Of a stretch of 64,000 nucleotides of DNA, positions 35,605 through 45,246 are shown piece after piece (position 1 is the first letter of the stretch; every line of letters begins with the position of its first letter). The stretch is taken from positions 310,001 through 374,000 of the forward strand of contig NZ_JACHNE010000001.1 of the NCBI RefSeq assembly GCF_014205255.1, written 5' to 3'. A model generated the notes under the pieces. That model was not told the DNA's origin. It did no database searches and saw only the letters and a list, made by a program, of their open reading frames with translations. Position numbers and translations under genes: made by a program. The stretch comes from Streptomyces caelestis. Lineage in GTDB: Bacteria > Actinomycetota > Actinomycetes > Streptomycetales > Streptomycetaceae.

Positions 35605-36503
35605 GGCCATTTCGTTTGGATCAGACGGTCGTTGGTCCGGGTGTGCCGTTGACTGATGCGCAGTGGGCGCGGATCGAGCCGTTACTCCCGGACCGGACGC
35701 CGAAGCGGGGTGGCCGCTGGCGGGATCATCGTGAGGTGATCGACGCGATCGCCTTCAAGTTCCAGACCGGTACCCAGTGGGTGCACCCGCCGGAGAAGTA
35801 CGGCAACTGGCGAGGCGTCTACAACCGGCTGCGGATGTGGGCCGTCGACGGCACCTGGGAGCGGGTGTTCACCGCACTGGTCGCACACGCAGACGCCGAC
35901 GAAGACCTCAACTGGGCCGTCTCGGTCGACTCGACCATCGTGCGCGCACACCAGCACGCGGCCGGAGCCCGCAAAAAGGGGCCCCGGCCGGCGAGCCGGA
36001 CGATCACGCCATCGGCCGTTCCCGCAGCGGACTGACCGCGAAGATCCACCTCGCGGCCGATGGCCGGTGCCGACCACTGGCGTTCGTCCTCACCGCCGGC
36101 CAGGCCGGCGACGCACCCGCCTTCACGGACGTCATGTCCCGCCTGCGCGTTCCCCGCCCTTTTGAACGGCCCCGCACCAGGCCGGACCTGGTCCTGGGCG
36201 ACAAGGCGTACTCCTCCCGCGCGATCCGCGACCACCTGCGCAGACGCGGCATCCGCGCGGTGATTCCGGAACGCGCCGACCAGCAGGCCAACCGGCGGCA
36301 GCGCGGACAGGCGAGCGGCAGACCGCCGGCCTTCGACCGCGAGGCACACAAGCAACGCAACACCGTCGAGCGGTGCATCAACCGCCTGAAGCAGTGGCGC
36401 GGCACCGCCACCCGCTACGAGAAGACCACGACCATCTACCTCACCGGACTTCACATCGCGGGCACCTTCCTCTGGTCCACCCGCTGATCCAAACGAAACC
36501 GCC
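35605..36503 (+). mobile_element. Complete IS5-family (IS427-type) insertion sequence
   Basis: The 899-bp element has terminal inverted repeats GGCCATTTCGTTTGGATCAG and, at the right end reversed, GGCGGTTTCGTTTGGATCAG (two mismatches). It is flanked by TA at 35603-35604 and 36504-36505, the 2-bp duplication expected for the IS427 group. The target reads GCGC-TA-GCGC when the element is removed. The 295 bp to its left (35309-35604) hold no gene I can support. Confidence 0.93.
35643..36487 (+). CDS. IS5-type DDE transposase made by a -1 frameshift
   Basis: The first frame runs from the GTG at 35643 (VPLTDAQWARIEPLLPDR, ALVAHADADEDLNWAVSVDS with the first Asp) to a stop at 36035. The second frame continues homology from GRSRSGLTAKIHLAADGR through PDLVLGDKAYSSRAIR (second Asp) to RNTVERCINRLKQWRG (Glu) and a stop at 36487. 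The switch lies at CAAAAAGGGGCCCC near 35971, an A5G4 run typical of programmed frameshifting in this group. Both halves are intact, so the element may be active. Confidence 0.88.
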
Positions 36504-39500
36504 TAGCGCCGGTGGTTTCCGATGGTGACGACGCCCTTCGTCGTGGCGCCGGTCCTGTTGTCGTAGAGGACATCGCCGGTGGACTTGTTCCAGATCTTGA
36601 TGCGGAAGGTGTCCGGGCCGTCGGTGGCGGTGATTCTGAAGGCGTAGCCGCCCTTGCCGTCCATCGTGCCGGTGCCCTGGTAGACGGCCTGGGAGCCGTT
36701 GACCACGAGCCAGTCGGAGCCGGTCGAGCGGAAGGTGAGCCGGGCGGAGCCGAAGACGAACGTGGCCTTGCCGGTGGGGACGGTGGCTCCCTTCCGGTAC
36801 TGGGCGCCCAGGGTGAACGCCGCCTTTCCGGTCAGCCCCGGCCCGGCCGGGTAGGCACCGGCCGGCGAGGTGATCGTGCCGACGCCGGCAGCGGGGCCGG
36901 CGGCACGGTCGTAGACGATCAGCTCCGCGAGCGTGGTGCTGTCCGTGCCCTCGTCATCGTCGGTGACGGTGACGACCGGGCGGTGGATGCCCGCGTCGTC
37001 GTAGACGTGTGCGGCGCGGCAGCCGGAGTCGGTGACCGTGCCGGCCGTCGGCCGGCTGCCGTCCTTCCAGTCGACCTTGCAGGTGTGGCTGTCGGCCGAG
37101 CCCGGATCGTCGAAGGACGCCGTGACGACGGCGGCCTTGCCCGCCGGGACGGGCGAGCCGGGGCCCTCTGCGGAGGTGATCGACGGGGCGGCGTTGGAGA
37201 CCTTGACGGTCGCGGTGTCGGTGCCGCGTCCGCCGGTCAGGGTGACCTGGTAGGTGTCGTCGTCGGTGCAGGTGAGCGTCGTGCGGGCTGCTGCGGGGTT
37301 GGCGACGGCACACGGGGCGCCGTCCTGGACGGTCCACTTGGGGGTGCCGGCCCCGGAGACGGTGCCGGCCAGCGTGATCGTCTCGCCCTCGGTGCCGGTG
37401 ACGTCCGCACCGGCGTGGACGACGGTGACCGGGTCGATGCCGCCGAGGGTCGGGACGACCTTCTTGATCAGACCGTCGGAGTCGAACTCCAGCTTGTCGA
37501 TGGTGGTTTCGCGGTGGGTGCCGTCACCGCCGGGGATGGCGAAGCGGTGGTAGGCGATGTACCAGTCGTCGGTGTTCGGGACGTGGACGACGGAGTGGTG
37601 GCCCGGGCCCTTGATGCCCAGGGACAGGTCCTTCTCCAGGATCACGCCCTGCTTGGTCCAGGGGCCGGTGGGCGAGGGGCCGGTCGCGTAGGCGACGCGG
37701 TAGTTCTCGTCCCGGGTGTCGTTCTCCGACCACATGAAGTAGTAGGTGCCCTTGCGCTTGATGACGAAGGTGCCCTCGTTGTAGCCGCTCGGGGTGATGT
37801 CCGTGACCTTCGAGGTGTCGATGGAGGTCATGTCGTCGCCCAGCGGGACGACGTAGGCGCGGCCGTTGCCCCAGTAGAGGTACTTCGTGCCGTCGTCGTC
37901 GGTGAAGACCGCCGGGTCGATCATCTGGCCACGGAAGTCACCGGCCTTCAGCAGCGGCTTGCCCAGGGCGTCCTTGAACGGCCCGGTGGGCGAGTCGGAC
38001 ACCGCGACGCCGATGTTCGCGTCGGCGCAGAAGTAGAAGTAGTACTTCCCGTCCTTCTCGGTCATCGCCGGCGCCCAGGCCCGGCTGTCCGCCCAGCTGA
38101 CGTCCGGCCCCAGGTCGAGGATGACGCCGTGGTCCTTCCAGTGGACCAGGTCGGTGGAGGAGTAGGCCTTGAACCGCGTGCCGCTCCAGCCCTCGAAGCC
38201 GTCGGTCGTCGGGTAGATGTAGAAGGTGTCGCCGAAGCGAACGATGTCCGGGTCGGCGTTCAGCCCCGGCAGGACCGGTGTCTTCATGATCAGTGCCGTC
38301 ACGGTCCAGGTGCGCTTCGCACCGTCGGAGCCGGTCACCTCGTACGTCACGGGCTTGGTGAAGTCCTGCACGCTGCCGGAGGCGGGGCTGATCGACGCGC
38401 CATGGGCCAGACTGAACTCCGGTGCCAGCGCGGTGATGTCCGTGCCCGCCTTCAGCGGCAGGGTGACCCTGCTGCCGGCGTCGTCGACGAGTGCGTCGAC
38501 CTTCAGCGCCGGGTGCGTCACCTTGGCGATGCCCGTCGTGTTGCCGCTGAGCTCCTGGACCTCCGCGGGCGACAGGGCCCGGTCGTAGACGCGGAAGTCG
38601 TCGACCTCGCCGCCGAAGTACGGGTCCGCCCCGTACAGCGACCTGCCGATGTAGCCGCTGTAGTCCTTGTTCGCGTCGTACAGATCGGCCGGCTTGATGC
38701 CGACGCCGGTCGCGCGGGCCGCCTCGAAGCCTTCGACGTACAGGACCATCGTGCCGGTCGAGCCGTCGAGGGTCACGGTGACGTGCCGCCACTGCCCCGG
38801 CGTGAGCTGCGAGCCGGCCGTCAGCTTCGACTCCCCCGACCAACTGGCCTTGGTGATCGCGGAGTACAGCTTGGAGCTGCCGTTGGACGGTGTGGCGAAG
38901 AGGTACTTGTCGCTGTCCGGGCCGATCCCGAACAGCCACTGGAACCCGTCGCCGCCCTTCCACTTGGCGTACGTCGACACGGTCACGCTGTCGGCGTTCT
39001 TCAGCACGCCGTTCGGGATCTTCACGTACGGAGAGGCGGTGGAGCTGCCGGAACCGCCGGACATCCTGAACGAGCCGCCGTGCACGCCGCTGCCGAAGTC
39101 GGGGGTGCGGACGTACGTACCGTGGTGGCCGTGCCCACTGGAGTCACGGGCGATGCTGCCGCTCGTCTCGTCGAAGTCGTAGTGCAGGAGCAGATCGGTT
39201 GGGACGTCGGAGCCCTCCTGCGACACGGTGACCTCGGCCCGGACCGCAGTCGCGGCGCCGTTGGGCAGGCTGCCGGTCACGGTGAAAGTGCCAGGCTGTG
39301 CGTACGACGCCGCCGGTACGTCCGCCCAGTCGACGGAGACCGGCCGCTTGACGCCGTCGGCGTACTCGGCGACGACCGTGGCCGGCAGGACCGGGGCGAC
39401 GCCGACCCGCGTCTTCACCGACACGTCCTCGACGCTCTTCACGAGCTGGTCGGGTTGGTACGCGCGCAGCAGCCGGTCGTACTCGGCCTGGGTGACCGGC

Positions 39501-41734
39501 AGCACGGTGCCGTGGCGGGGCTTGGCGGGCAGGTCGTAGCCGGTGGAGGGGGTCCAGGTGCCGGAGTCGAGGTCGGTCGTCTCGAACGGGATGTAGCCGC
39601 GGCCGCCGAACTCGTCGAGGAACGCGTACCACTTCTCCTCGGTGTTGGACTTGAACACCAGCGGTCCCTCGGCGGCGTTCATCGCGCCCTTGCCGATGCC
39701 CTCGGCGACGGCGGCCCAGGACGGGTTCAGGATCGAGTCGCTCTTCTCCTGGAAGATGAACTTGCTGTTGGGGGTGGAGGAGGTGTTGTTCCGCTCGTCC
39801 TTGGACAGGCGGTAGTACGTCCCGTCGTGCCGGATCATCGTGGAGTCGATGACCGAGTAGCCGCGGTCGATCCAGACCTTGGGCTCGCTGAAGGTGTGGA
39901 AGTCGCGGGTGGTGGCGTACATCATGCGGTTGTACGTGTCGCCGGAGTGGTCGGCGTTGTCGTACAGCTTCGACGCCCAGAAGACGACGTACTCGCCGCG
40001 CTCGGCGTCGTAGAAGGCTTCCGGTGCCCAGGTGTTGCCGGCGCTGTCGGGTGAGACCTTGACCAGGCGCTGGTTCGTCCAGTGCACCAGGTCGGTGGAC
40101 TCCCAGACCATGATGGACTTGCTGCCGGTGCGCTGGGAGGCGTCCCAGTCGCCGTTGCCGTAGATCCTGAGGTCGGTGGCGATCTGGTAGAACTTGTCGC
40201 CCTCCGGGGAGCGGATGATGAACGGGTCGCGCAGGCCCTTCTCGCCGAGGGTCGAGGTGAGAACCGGCTTGCCGTCGTTCAGCTCGCGCCAGTGCAGCGG
40301 GTCGTTGCCCTTGCTGAGGGCGGCGTAGAGCTGTTCGCCGTCCGAGGTGCCCTCGCCGGTGAAGTAGCTGAACATGTAGCCCTTGAGAGCCGCCTTGACA
40401 GGCAGTTCGGGCACCTTGGCCGTCATGACGCGCGTGGCCTCGGCCTCGCCCTTGGTGACGGTGGCGGTCAGCTCGACGGTGGTGGCGCCGTCGCCGTGCG
40501 CGGGGCGGTGGACCTCGCCGTCGGCGGAGACGACGTCCGGCTTCGCGGAGGACCAGGTCACGGTCGTGCCGAAGGCGCCGCTCTTGGGCAGGGTGAGGTT
40601 GCCGCGTGCGTCGTCGAGATTGTGGACCGTGAGCGCCTCGGCGGCCTGCCGGGTGGCGGCGTCGTCGTCGAGCGCGGGCCGGACCGTGACGTCGAAGGTC
40701 TTGGTGCCGGTCACGGTGCCCTTCGTCAAGGTCGCCGTGAGCGTGGCGCGGCCGTCCGGTGAGCCTGCCTCGGGACGGGTCACCTTGCCGGTGTCCGACA
40801 CCACGGACGGATTGTCGCTGTCCCAGCTGATGGAGGAGCCGCCGGCCGTGCCGGTCTTCGGCAGATCCAGGTCGGAGGTGACGCCGCTGGTGTCACCGAG
40901 GCTGAGGGCCTCCTCGTCGTCGGCGACGCCCTGCGTGGCGACGGGGAGGGAGAGCTGCTCGACCTCCGAGCCGGCCAGTGCCCGGTCGTATACACGGAAG
41001 TCGCGTATCCGGCCCTTGAAGAGCTTGTCGCCGTCGTAGACGGACTTGCCGATGTAGTTGGCCTTGGTGGTGCCGGAGCCGATGGCACCGGGCGTGGTGG
41101 TGACCGAGGTGTTGCGGCCGACCTCGACGCCGTCCTCGTAGAGCAGACCTGTGGAGCCGGTCTGGGTGTAGGTGAGGTGCTTCCACACTCCGCGGGTCAG
41201 GTTGTGGGAGTCGGACGGCTTGGTGGTCTGCTCGGTCGACCAGTTGCCCGTCGCGACGGAGGTACGGAAGGAGTTGCCGGTGGTGAACAGGTAGCCGTTG
41301 CCGTTGCCCGCGCTGGTGTTGCCGAAGCCGTAGAGGAAGTAGGGCGTGCTCTGGGCGGAGTCGATCAGTACGTCCATGGAGACCGTGATCGAGTCCATGC
41401 CCCTCATGACGTCGTCCGGCGCCTTGATGTAGGTGTCCGACCCGTTGAAGGCGAGCCCCTGGCCGGATGCCGACCAGTCGGCGGTGCCGCTGACCGTGCC
41501 GTTCCGGCCGTTGCCGGAGGCGTCGGTGACGGTGCCGCCGGAGCCTGCGTCGAGCTTGTACCACAGGGCCAGGCCGTCGGTGATGTCCGCGGCTCCGGCC
41601 GCCGGTGCCGCCTGTGCGGGAGCGACGGGTCCGGCGAGGGTGAGCAGCACCGACGCGGCGGTCAGTCCGGCGAGATGGCCCGCCCAACGTCTCGCGCGGC
41701 AGTGGAGGCGTGCGAATCGTGCGACGTGCGTCAT
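36503..41734 (-). CDS. Giant secreted enzyme with two GH43 domains, LamG domains and Ig/PKD modules
   Basis: This 1743-residue exported protein has a signal peptide ending APAQA-APAAG near residue 42. In order come a LamG-like domain (about 50-260), two atrophied Ig-like modules, and a first GH43 five-blade propeller with LRDPFII (base Asp), VIDSTMIR and AAEGPLVF (acid Glu). A Big_4-like Ig module and a second LamG domain (about 845-1050) follow. The second GH43 domain has NADPDIVRFGDTFYIYPTTD, MIDPAVFTDDDG and YNEGTFVIKR. A PKD-like module and a post-COAP-type beta domain close it. It probably attacks arabinan- or xylan-type polysaccharides outside the cell. Its TAG stop overlaps the insertion site of the IS. 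Confidence 0.92.
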   Translation of the reverse strand: MTHVARFARLHCRARRWAGHLAGLTAASVLLTLAGPVAPAQAAPAAGAADITDGLALWYKLDAGSGGTVTDASGNGRNGTVSGTADWSASGQGLAFNGSDTYIKAPDDVMRGMDSITVSMDVLIDSAQSTPYFLYGFGNTSAGNGNGYLFTTGNSFRTSVATGNWSTEQTTKPSDSHNLTRGVWKHLTYTQTGSTGLLYEDGVEVGRNTSVTTTPGAIGSGTTKANYIGKSVYDGDKLFKGRIRDFRVYDRALAGSEVEQLSLPVATQGVADDEEALSLGDTSGVTSDLDLPKTGTAGGSSISWDSDNPSVVSDTGKVTRPEAGSPDGRATLTATLTKGTVTGTKTFDVTVRPALDDDAATRQAAEALTVHNLDDARGNLTLPKSGAFGTTVTWSSAKPDVVSADGEVHRPAHGDGATTVELTATVTKGEAEATRVMTAKVPELPVKAALKGYMFSYFTGEGTSDGEQLYAALSKGNDPLHWRELNDGKPVLTSTLGEKGLRDPFIIRSPEGDKFYQIATDLRIYGNGDWDASQRTGSKSIMVWESTDLVHWTNQRLVKVSPDSAGNTWAPEAFYDAERGEYVVFWASKLYDNADHSGDTYNRMMYATTRDFHTFSEPKVWIDRGYSVIDSTMIRHDGTYYRLSKDERNNTSSTPNSKFIFQEKSDSILNPSWAAVAEGIGKGAMNAAEGPLVFKSNTEEKWYAFLDEFGGRGYIPFETTDLDSGTWTPSTGYDLPAKPRHGTVLPVTQAEYDRLLRAYQPDQLVKSVEDVSVKTRVGVAPVLPATVVAEYADGVKRPVSVDWADVPAASYAQPGTFTVTGSLPNGAATAVRAEVTVSQEGSDVPTDLLLHYDFDETSGSIARDSSGHGHHGTYVRTPDFGSGVHGGSFRMSGGSGSSTASPYVKIPNGVLKNADSVTVSTYAKWKGGDGFQWLFGIGPDSDKYLFATPSNGSSKLYSAITKASWSGESKLTAGSQLTPGQWRHVTVTLDGSTGTMVLYVEGFEAARATGVGIKPADLYDANKDYSGYIGRSLYGADPYFGGEVDDFRVYDRALSPAEVQELSGNTTGIAKVTHPALKVDALVDDAGSRVTLPLKAGTDITALAPEFSLAHGASISPASGSVQDFTKPVTYEVTGSDGAKRTWTVTALIMKTPVLPGLNADPDIVRFGDTFYIYPTTDGFEGWSGTRFKAYSSTDLVHWKDHGVILDLGPDVSWADSRAWAPAMTEKDGKYYFYFCADANIGVAVSDSPTGPFKDALGKPLLKAGDFRGQMIDPAVFTDDDGTKYLYWGNGRAYVVPLGDDMTSIDTSKVTDITPSGYNEGTFVIKRKGTYYFMWSENDTRDENYRVAYATGPSPTGPWTKQGVILEKDLSLGIKGPGHHSVVHVPNTDDWYIAYHRFAIPGGDGTHRETTIDKLEFDSDGLIKKVVPTLGGIDPVTVVHAGADVTGTEGETITLAGTVSGAGTPKWTVQDGAPCAVANPAAARTTLTCTDDDTYQVTLTGGRGTDTATVKVSNAAPSITSAEGPGSPVPAGKAAVVTASFDDPGSADSHTCKVDWKDGSRPTAGTVTDSGCRAAHVYDDAGIHRPVVTVTDDDEGTDSTTLAELIVYDRAAGPAAGVGTITSPAGAYPAGPGLTGKAAFTLGAQYRKGATVPTGKATFVFGSARLTFRSTGSDWLVVNGSQAVYQGTGTMDGKGGYAFRITATDGPDTFRIKIWNKSTGDVLYDNRTGATTKGVVTIGNHRR

Positions 41735-41895
41735 GTCGAGGTTCCCTGCTGAGGCATGGCCATGGGCGGACAAGGCGGAACGGAAAGACGAGAGGTCGAC
41801 GAGGCGAGGGCACGTCCTTGCCGCGGGCCTGCCGTTACACGCAGGTAACGTGTGTTGCGAGAGTCTCATTCGACGTCCCGGGCAGCGTCAATAGG

Positions 41896-41925
41896 TTCCG
41901 AACAATGTCCGACAGGCCGAACAAT
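41896..41925 (-). promoter_or_regulatory. Direct repeats upstream of the GH43 gene
   Basis: ATTGTTCGG occurs twice (minus strand), 10 bp apart, about 165-190 bp ahead of the GH43 start. It is a candidate site for a carbohydrate-responsive regulator. Confidence 0.35.
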
Positions 41926-42071
41926 CCGCACGGCTCGTGGTGGTCTACGGGGGCGTCGGCGACGCGCTGATCGTCCTGCGCAGCAACGGGCCCGAGGCGG
42001 CCTTTTACGGCATCCACGGAGCCACCGCCGTGGTGGTGCCGGCGATCAGCGTGCTCCTGCTCGTCGCGTAA
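41919..42071 (+). pseudogene. C-terminal fragment of a small membrane protein
   Basis: The frame reads VVYGGVGDALIVLRSNGPEA then FYGIHGATAVVVPAISVLLL and stops at 42071. It looks like the last two hydrophobic helices of a DUF4267-type membrane protein whose 5' part is missing. No start with a ribosome site exists. Confidence 0.35.
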
Positions 42072-42231
42072 CCGCTTGGCATGCCGCACGCGCCGGACGC
42101 AGGCCGTGATCACGGCGTTCCGCTCGGGCTCGCGTTACGCCGGGCGGGCGACTTAAGCATATTTTCTCGCCTTTTGCTCCACCTATGAGCAGGGAACGCC
42201 GAATCAGCTCGACCAGCAGGAGAGCGTGCCC

Positions 42232-45231
42232 ATGACCGGGACAGCAGACCCGCACCAGAACCCCTCGCGCGCCCTGCCCGACTGCGCGGTCGAGCCGATC
42301 GCCGGCATCCTGGCCGAATTCGTGGACGAGCGCATGGGGCAGCGGATCGCCCAGGGCCAGGACCCGGTTCTGCGGCCGGTCTTCGTCAAGTACCACGGCA
42401 CCGCCCGGGGGGTGCTCACGGTCACCCCCGGCCTCCCGCAGGACCTCTGTATCGGATTCCTCAGGGCCGCCCGGGACCAGCCGGGCGGTCTGACCGCCTG
42501 GGTCCGCTTCTCCAGCGACACCCTGCCGGACCGTCCGGACTTCCGCCGGACCCTCGGTATGGGCATCAAGCTGTTCGGCGTTCCCGGCCCGAAGCTGCTG
42601 GAGGACGAGGGCCACGCGGACACACAGGATCTCGTGCTGCAGAACCACGAGGTGTTCTTCGTCGACACCGCCCGGGACATGTGCGAGTTCCAGCAGGACC
42701 CGGTCGCCTACCAGAACGCGCACCCGGTGACCCGCAGCATTCTGCAAGCCATGCGCAAGCCCGAGGAGAGCGCGCTGACGGCCGGCTACTGGGGCGTGCT
42801 GCCATACGCGTTCGGGCCCGACCGCCATGTGAAGTACGTGCTCGTGCCGGTCTCCTGCCCACCCGGTGACCCGCAGGCGGTGCCCCCGGAGGAGGACCCC
42901 TCCTTCCTGCGGGAAGACCTGCGGCACCGGCTGGCCGCGGGTGAGGCGACCTTCGACCTGATGGTGCAGTTCCGCACGGACCCGGACCGGATGCCCCTGG
43001 ACCGTGCCACCGTGCGCTGGGAGGAATCCCTGAGCCCCCCGGTCCGGGTGGCGAGACTGACCCTGCATCAGCAGGACGTCCGGGCGCGCGGCCAGGACGC
43101 CTACGGCGAGAACCTGGCCTACAACCCCTGGCACAGCCTGGCCGAGCACCAGCCGGTCGGCAGCATGGCCGAGGCCCGCAAGGTGGTGTACCGGGCGTCG
43201 GCCGCACGGCGCCGCGACGCGAACGGCGTTCCGGTGGCGGAACCGGGTCCCGCCCGGCCGCCGTCCCGTGAACCCCTCGGGCGTGACACCCGGATCGTGC
43301 GGGCCGCGATCCATCCCGCCATCGGAGTGGCGCGGGTCGGTGACAGCGCGGACGAGTTCTTCCTCGCGCCCGAGGTGGACGACCCTCCGCCGCTGCCCGC
43401 CGGCTCGTACAAGGACGCGACCGGCGCCCTGAAGCGGCAGGCGGCGCGCTTCCGTGTCTACGGCTACAACGCCGCCGGAGAGCCGGTCGCCGAGCTGACC
43501 GCGGACAACGCGGACATCCGGTGGACCGTGCAGGTGGCCAACAAGAAGGCTGCCTGGTACCAGTTCCAGCTGGCCCTGGACATCCCGGAAGCGGCCGCCG
43601 CACCCGCCAGCACGCCCCGCAACCCCAAGGTGCCCGCCGAGGAGCGTGGCCGGCTGGTCATCGACCCCGGTCCCCGTTCGATCCGCGGCCGGGAACGCGG
43701 GGGCCGGCCCGAGTACCGGTTCGACACGGGCTGCTTCCTCGGAAAGCCCGTTCCTCTCGGTGAGGTGCGCACGGACGGCGCCGGTCGGCTGCTGTTCCTC
43801 GGCGGGCACGGCGTCTCGGCCTCGGTGGATCACGCTCAGGCCATGCACTTCGCCAACAACGACGGCTGGCATGACGACGTCTCCGACGGCCCGGTGACCG
43901 CCCGCGTGCGCGTCGACGGCCGTTCCGTGCCCGTCGAACCGGCCTGGGTGGTGGTGGCGCCACCGAACTTCGCGCCGGAGCTGAAGTCCGTACGCACGAT
44001 GTACGACCTGCTGCGCGACCTCTTCGTGTCCTGCGGAACGCTGCCGCCCCCGGAGGGCGTCTCGTTCACCCGTGACGTCCTGCCGATCCTGCGGCGCATG
44101 TGCGATCTCCAGTGGGTCAATCGCGGCATCGCCGCGTTGTTCGGGCACGGCGGGCGCGAGCACTTCCTGGCGCCCGGACGGCTCGCCAGGCTGGCCGACC
44201 CCGGGCCCCGCAACGCGGAGCTGCGGCAGCAGATCTGGGCCACCATGCGGGATCTCGACCGTGACGGGCTCTCGCCCGTACCGTGGCCGCCGCTCTACGG
44301 CGACTCGATGAGCGTGCGGCCGGTCTCCGCGCGGCAGCACCTGACGCTGTCTTCGCTGCAGTACCGGTCCCTGGCCCGGTGGGCCGCAGGGGACTTCGAC
44401 GCCGACTACGACCCTTCGGCGGTACCGCCCGCGAACCTCGACGAGGTCCCACTGGCGCAACGGCCGGGCATGCTCGACCGCGCGGCCCTGTCGTTCTGTC
44501 TGGCCGACGCGTTCCACCCGGGCTGCGAACTGTCCTGGCCGATGCGCCACAGCACGCTGTACTCGGCACCCTTCCGGGTGCGCCACCGCGATCCCGGCAC
44601 CGCCGAATCCGACTACGGCCAGGTGCTGACTCCGCAGACGGCCCTCGGCGTCGACGGCCCGCTGTACGCGCAGGGACCGGGCGACCTCACGCGCTGGATG
44701 GCGGTGCCCTGGCAGACCGACACCGCCCGCTGCCGCTCCGGCTACTACCTCGGGTACGGCCCTCGCTACGACCCCTACCTGCCCACCTTCTGGCCCGCGC
44801 GCGTACCCAACCACGTGCTGACGGAGCAGGACTACAAGAAGGCGATCGACCCCGGCAGCCCCGCAGAGGAACGCCGGGCCGCCTTCGAGCGCCGAGCCGT
44901 GTGGGACAGGTGGCTGCCCCCGGACCGCATCGAGCAGATGAACGCCATGGTCAAGGACTTCGGCAAACTGGGCCTCGTCGAACGCCGCGCAGGCGCCGCC
45001 GACGACCCGGAGCTGCCCGCGACGATGTTCGTCGAGTCCACCGTGGGCTTCCACCCCGAGCAGCCTCCGCCCGCGCTGCGGAACCTGCAATGCCTGCACG
45101 TGCCGGAGGCAGCGGACCCGGCACTGGACGGCAGCGCCGTGGCCGCGGCCCTCGCCCGGACGGACGTGCCCCACGAACAGGTCATGGCGGGCTACTTCGA
45201 GAAGGTCGCACGCTTCCCGGACGAGCGGTGA
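42232..45231 (+). CDS. Catalase-like domain fused to a LodA-like quinone-dependent amine oxidase
   Basis: This 999-residue fusion has no signal peptide. Residues about 25-325 are a heme-catalase-like domain of the y4iL kind: VKYHGTARGVL places a distal His at 55, DLVLQNHEVFF the companion Asn at 138, and SMAEARKVVY a possible proximal Tyr at 320. Residues about 355-999 are LodA/GoxA-like (IVRAAIHPAIGVARVGDS, GDLTRWMAVPWQTD). LodA enzymes use cysteine tryptophylquinone to oxidise amino groups, releasing H2O2. Candidate cofactor residues are Cys756 or Cys765 and Trp822 or Trp827. The ATG at 42232 has AGGAG nine bases upstream. The next gene is its probable maturase. Confidence 0.87.
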   Translation: MTGTADPHQNPSRALPDCAVEPIAGILAEFVDERMGQRIAQGQDPVLRPVFVKYHGTARGVLTVTPGLPQDLCIGFLRAARDQPGGLTAWVRFSSDTLPDRPDFRRTLGMGIKLFGVPGPKLLEDEGHADTQDLVLQNHEVFFVDTARDMCEFQQDPVAYQNAHPVTRSILQAMRKPEESALTAGYWGVLPYAFGPDRHVKYVLVPVSCPPGDPQAVPPEEDPSFLREDLRHRLAAGEATFDLMVQFRTDPDRMPLDRATVRWEESLSPPVRVARLTLHQQDVRARGQDAYGENLAYNPWHSLAEHQPVGSMAEARKVVYRASAARRRDANGVPVAEPGPARPPSREPLGRDTRIVRAAIHPAIGVARVGDSADEFFLAPEVDDPPPLPAGSYKDATGALKRQAARFRVYGYNAAGEPVAELTADNADIRWTVQVANKKAAWYQFQLALDIPEAAAAPASTPRNPKVPAEERGRLVIDPGPRSIRGRERGGRPEYRFDTGCFLGKPVPLGEVRTDGAGRLLFLGGHGVSASVDHAQAMHFANNDGWHDDVSDGPVTARVRVDGRSVPVEPAWVVVAPPNFAPELKSVRTMYDLLRDLFVSCGTLPPPEGVSFTRDVLPILRRMCDLQWVNRGIAALFGHGGREHFLAPGRLARLADPGPRNAELRQQIWATMRDLDRDGLSPVPWPPLYGDSMSVRPVSARQHLTLSSLQYRSLARWAAGDFDADYDPSAVPPANLDEVPLAQRPGMLDRAALSFCLADAFHPGCELSWPMRHSTLYSAPFRVRHRDPGTAESDYGQVLTPQTALGVDGPLYAQGPGDLTRWMAVPWQTDTARCRSGYYLGYGPRYDPYLPTFWPARVPNHVLTEQDYKKAIDPGSPAEERRAAFERRAVWDRWLPPDRIEQMNAMVKDFGKLGLVERRAGAADDPELPATMFVESTVGFHPEQPPPALRNLQCLHVPEAADPALDGSAVAAALARTDVPHEQVMAGYFEKVARFPDER

Positions 45232-45246
45232 CCTACGAGGTGAACG

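Noticed and set aside
36512..40054. An 1180-codon open frame on the plus strand
   Set aside because: It is antisense to the GH43 protein; low-complexity Val/Gly/Arg/Asp-rich translation with no domain.
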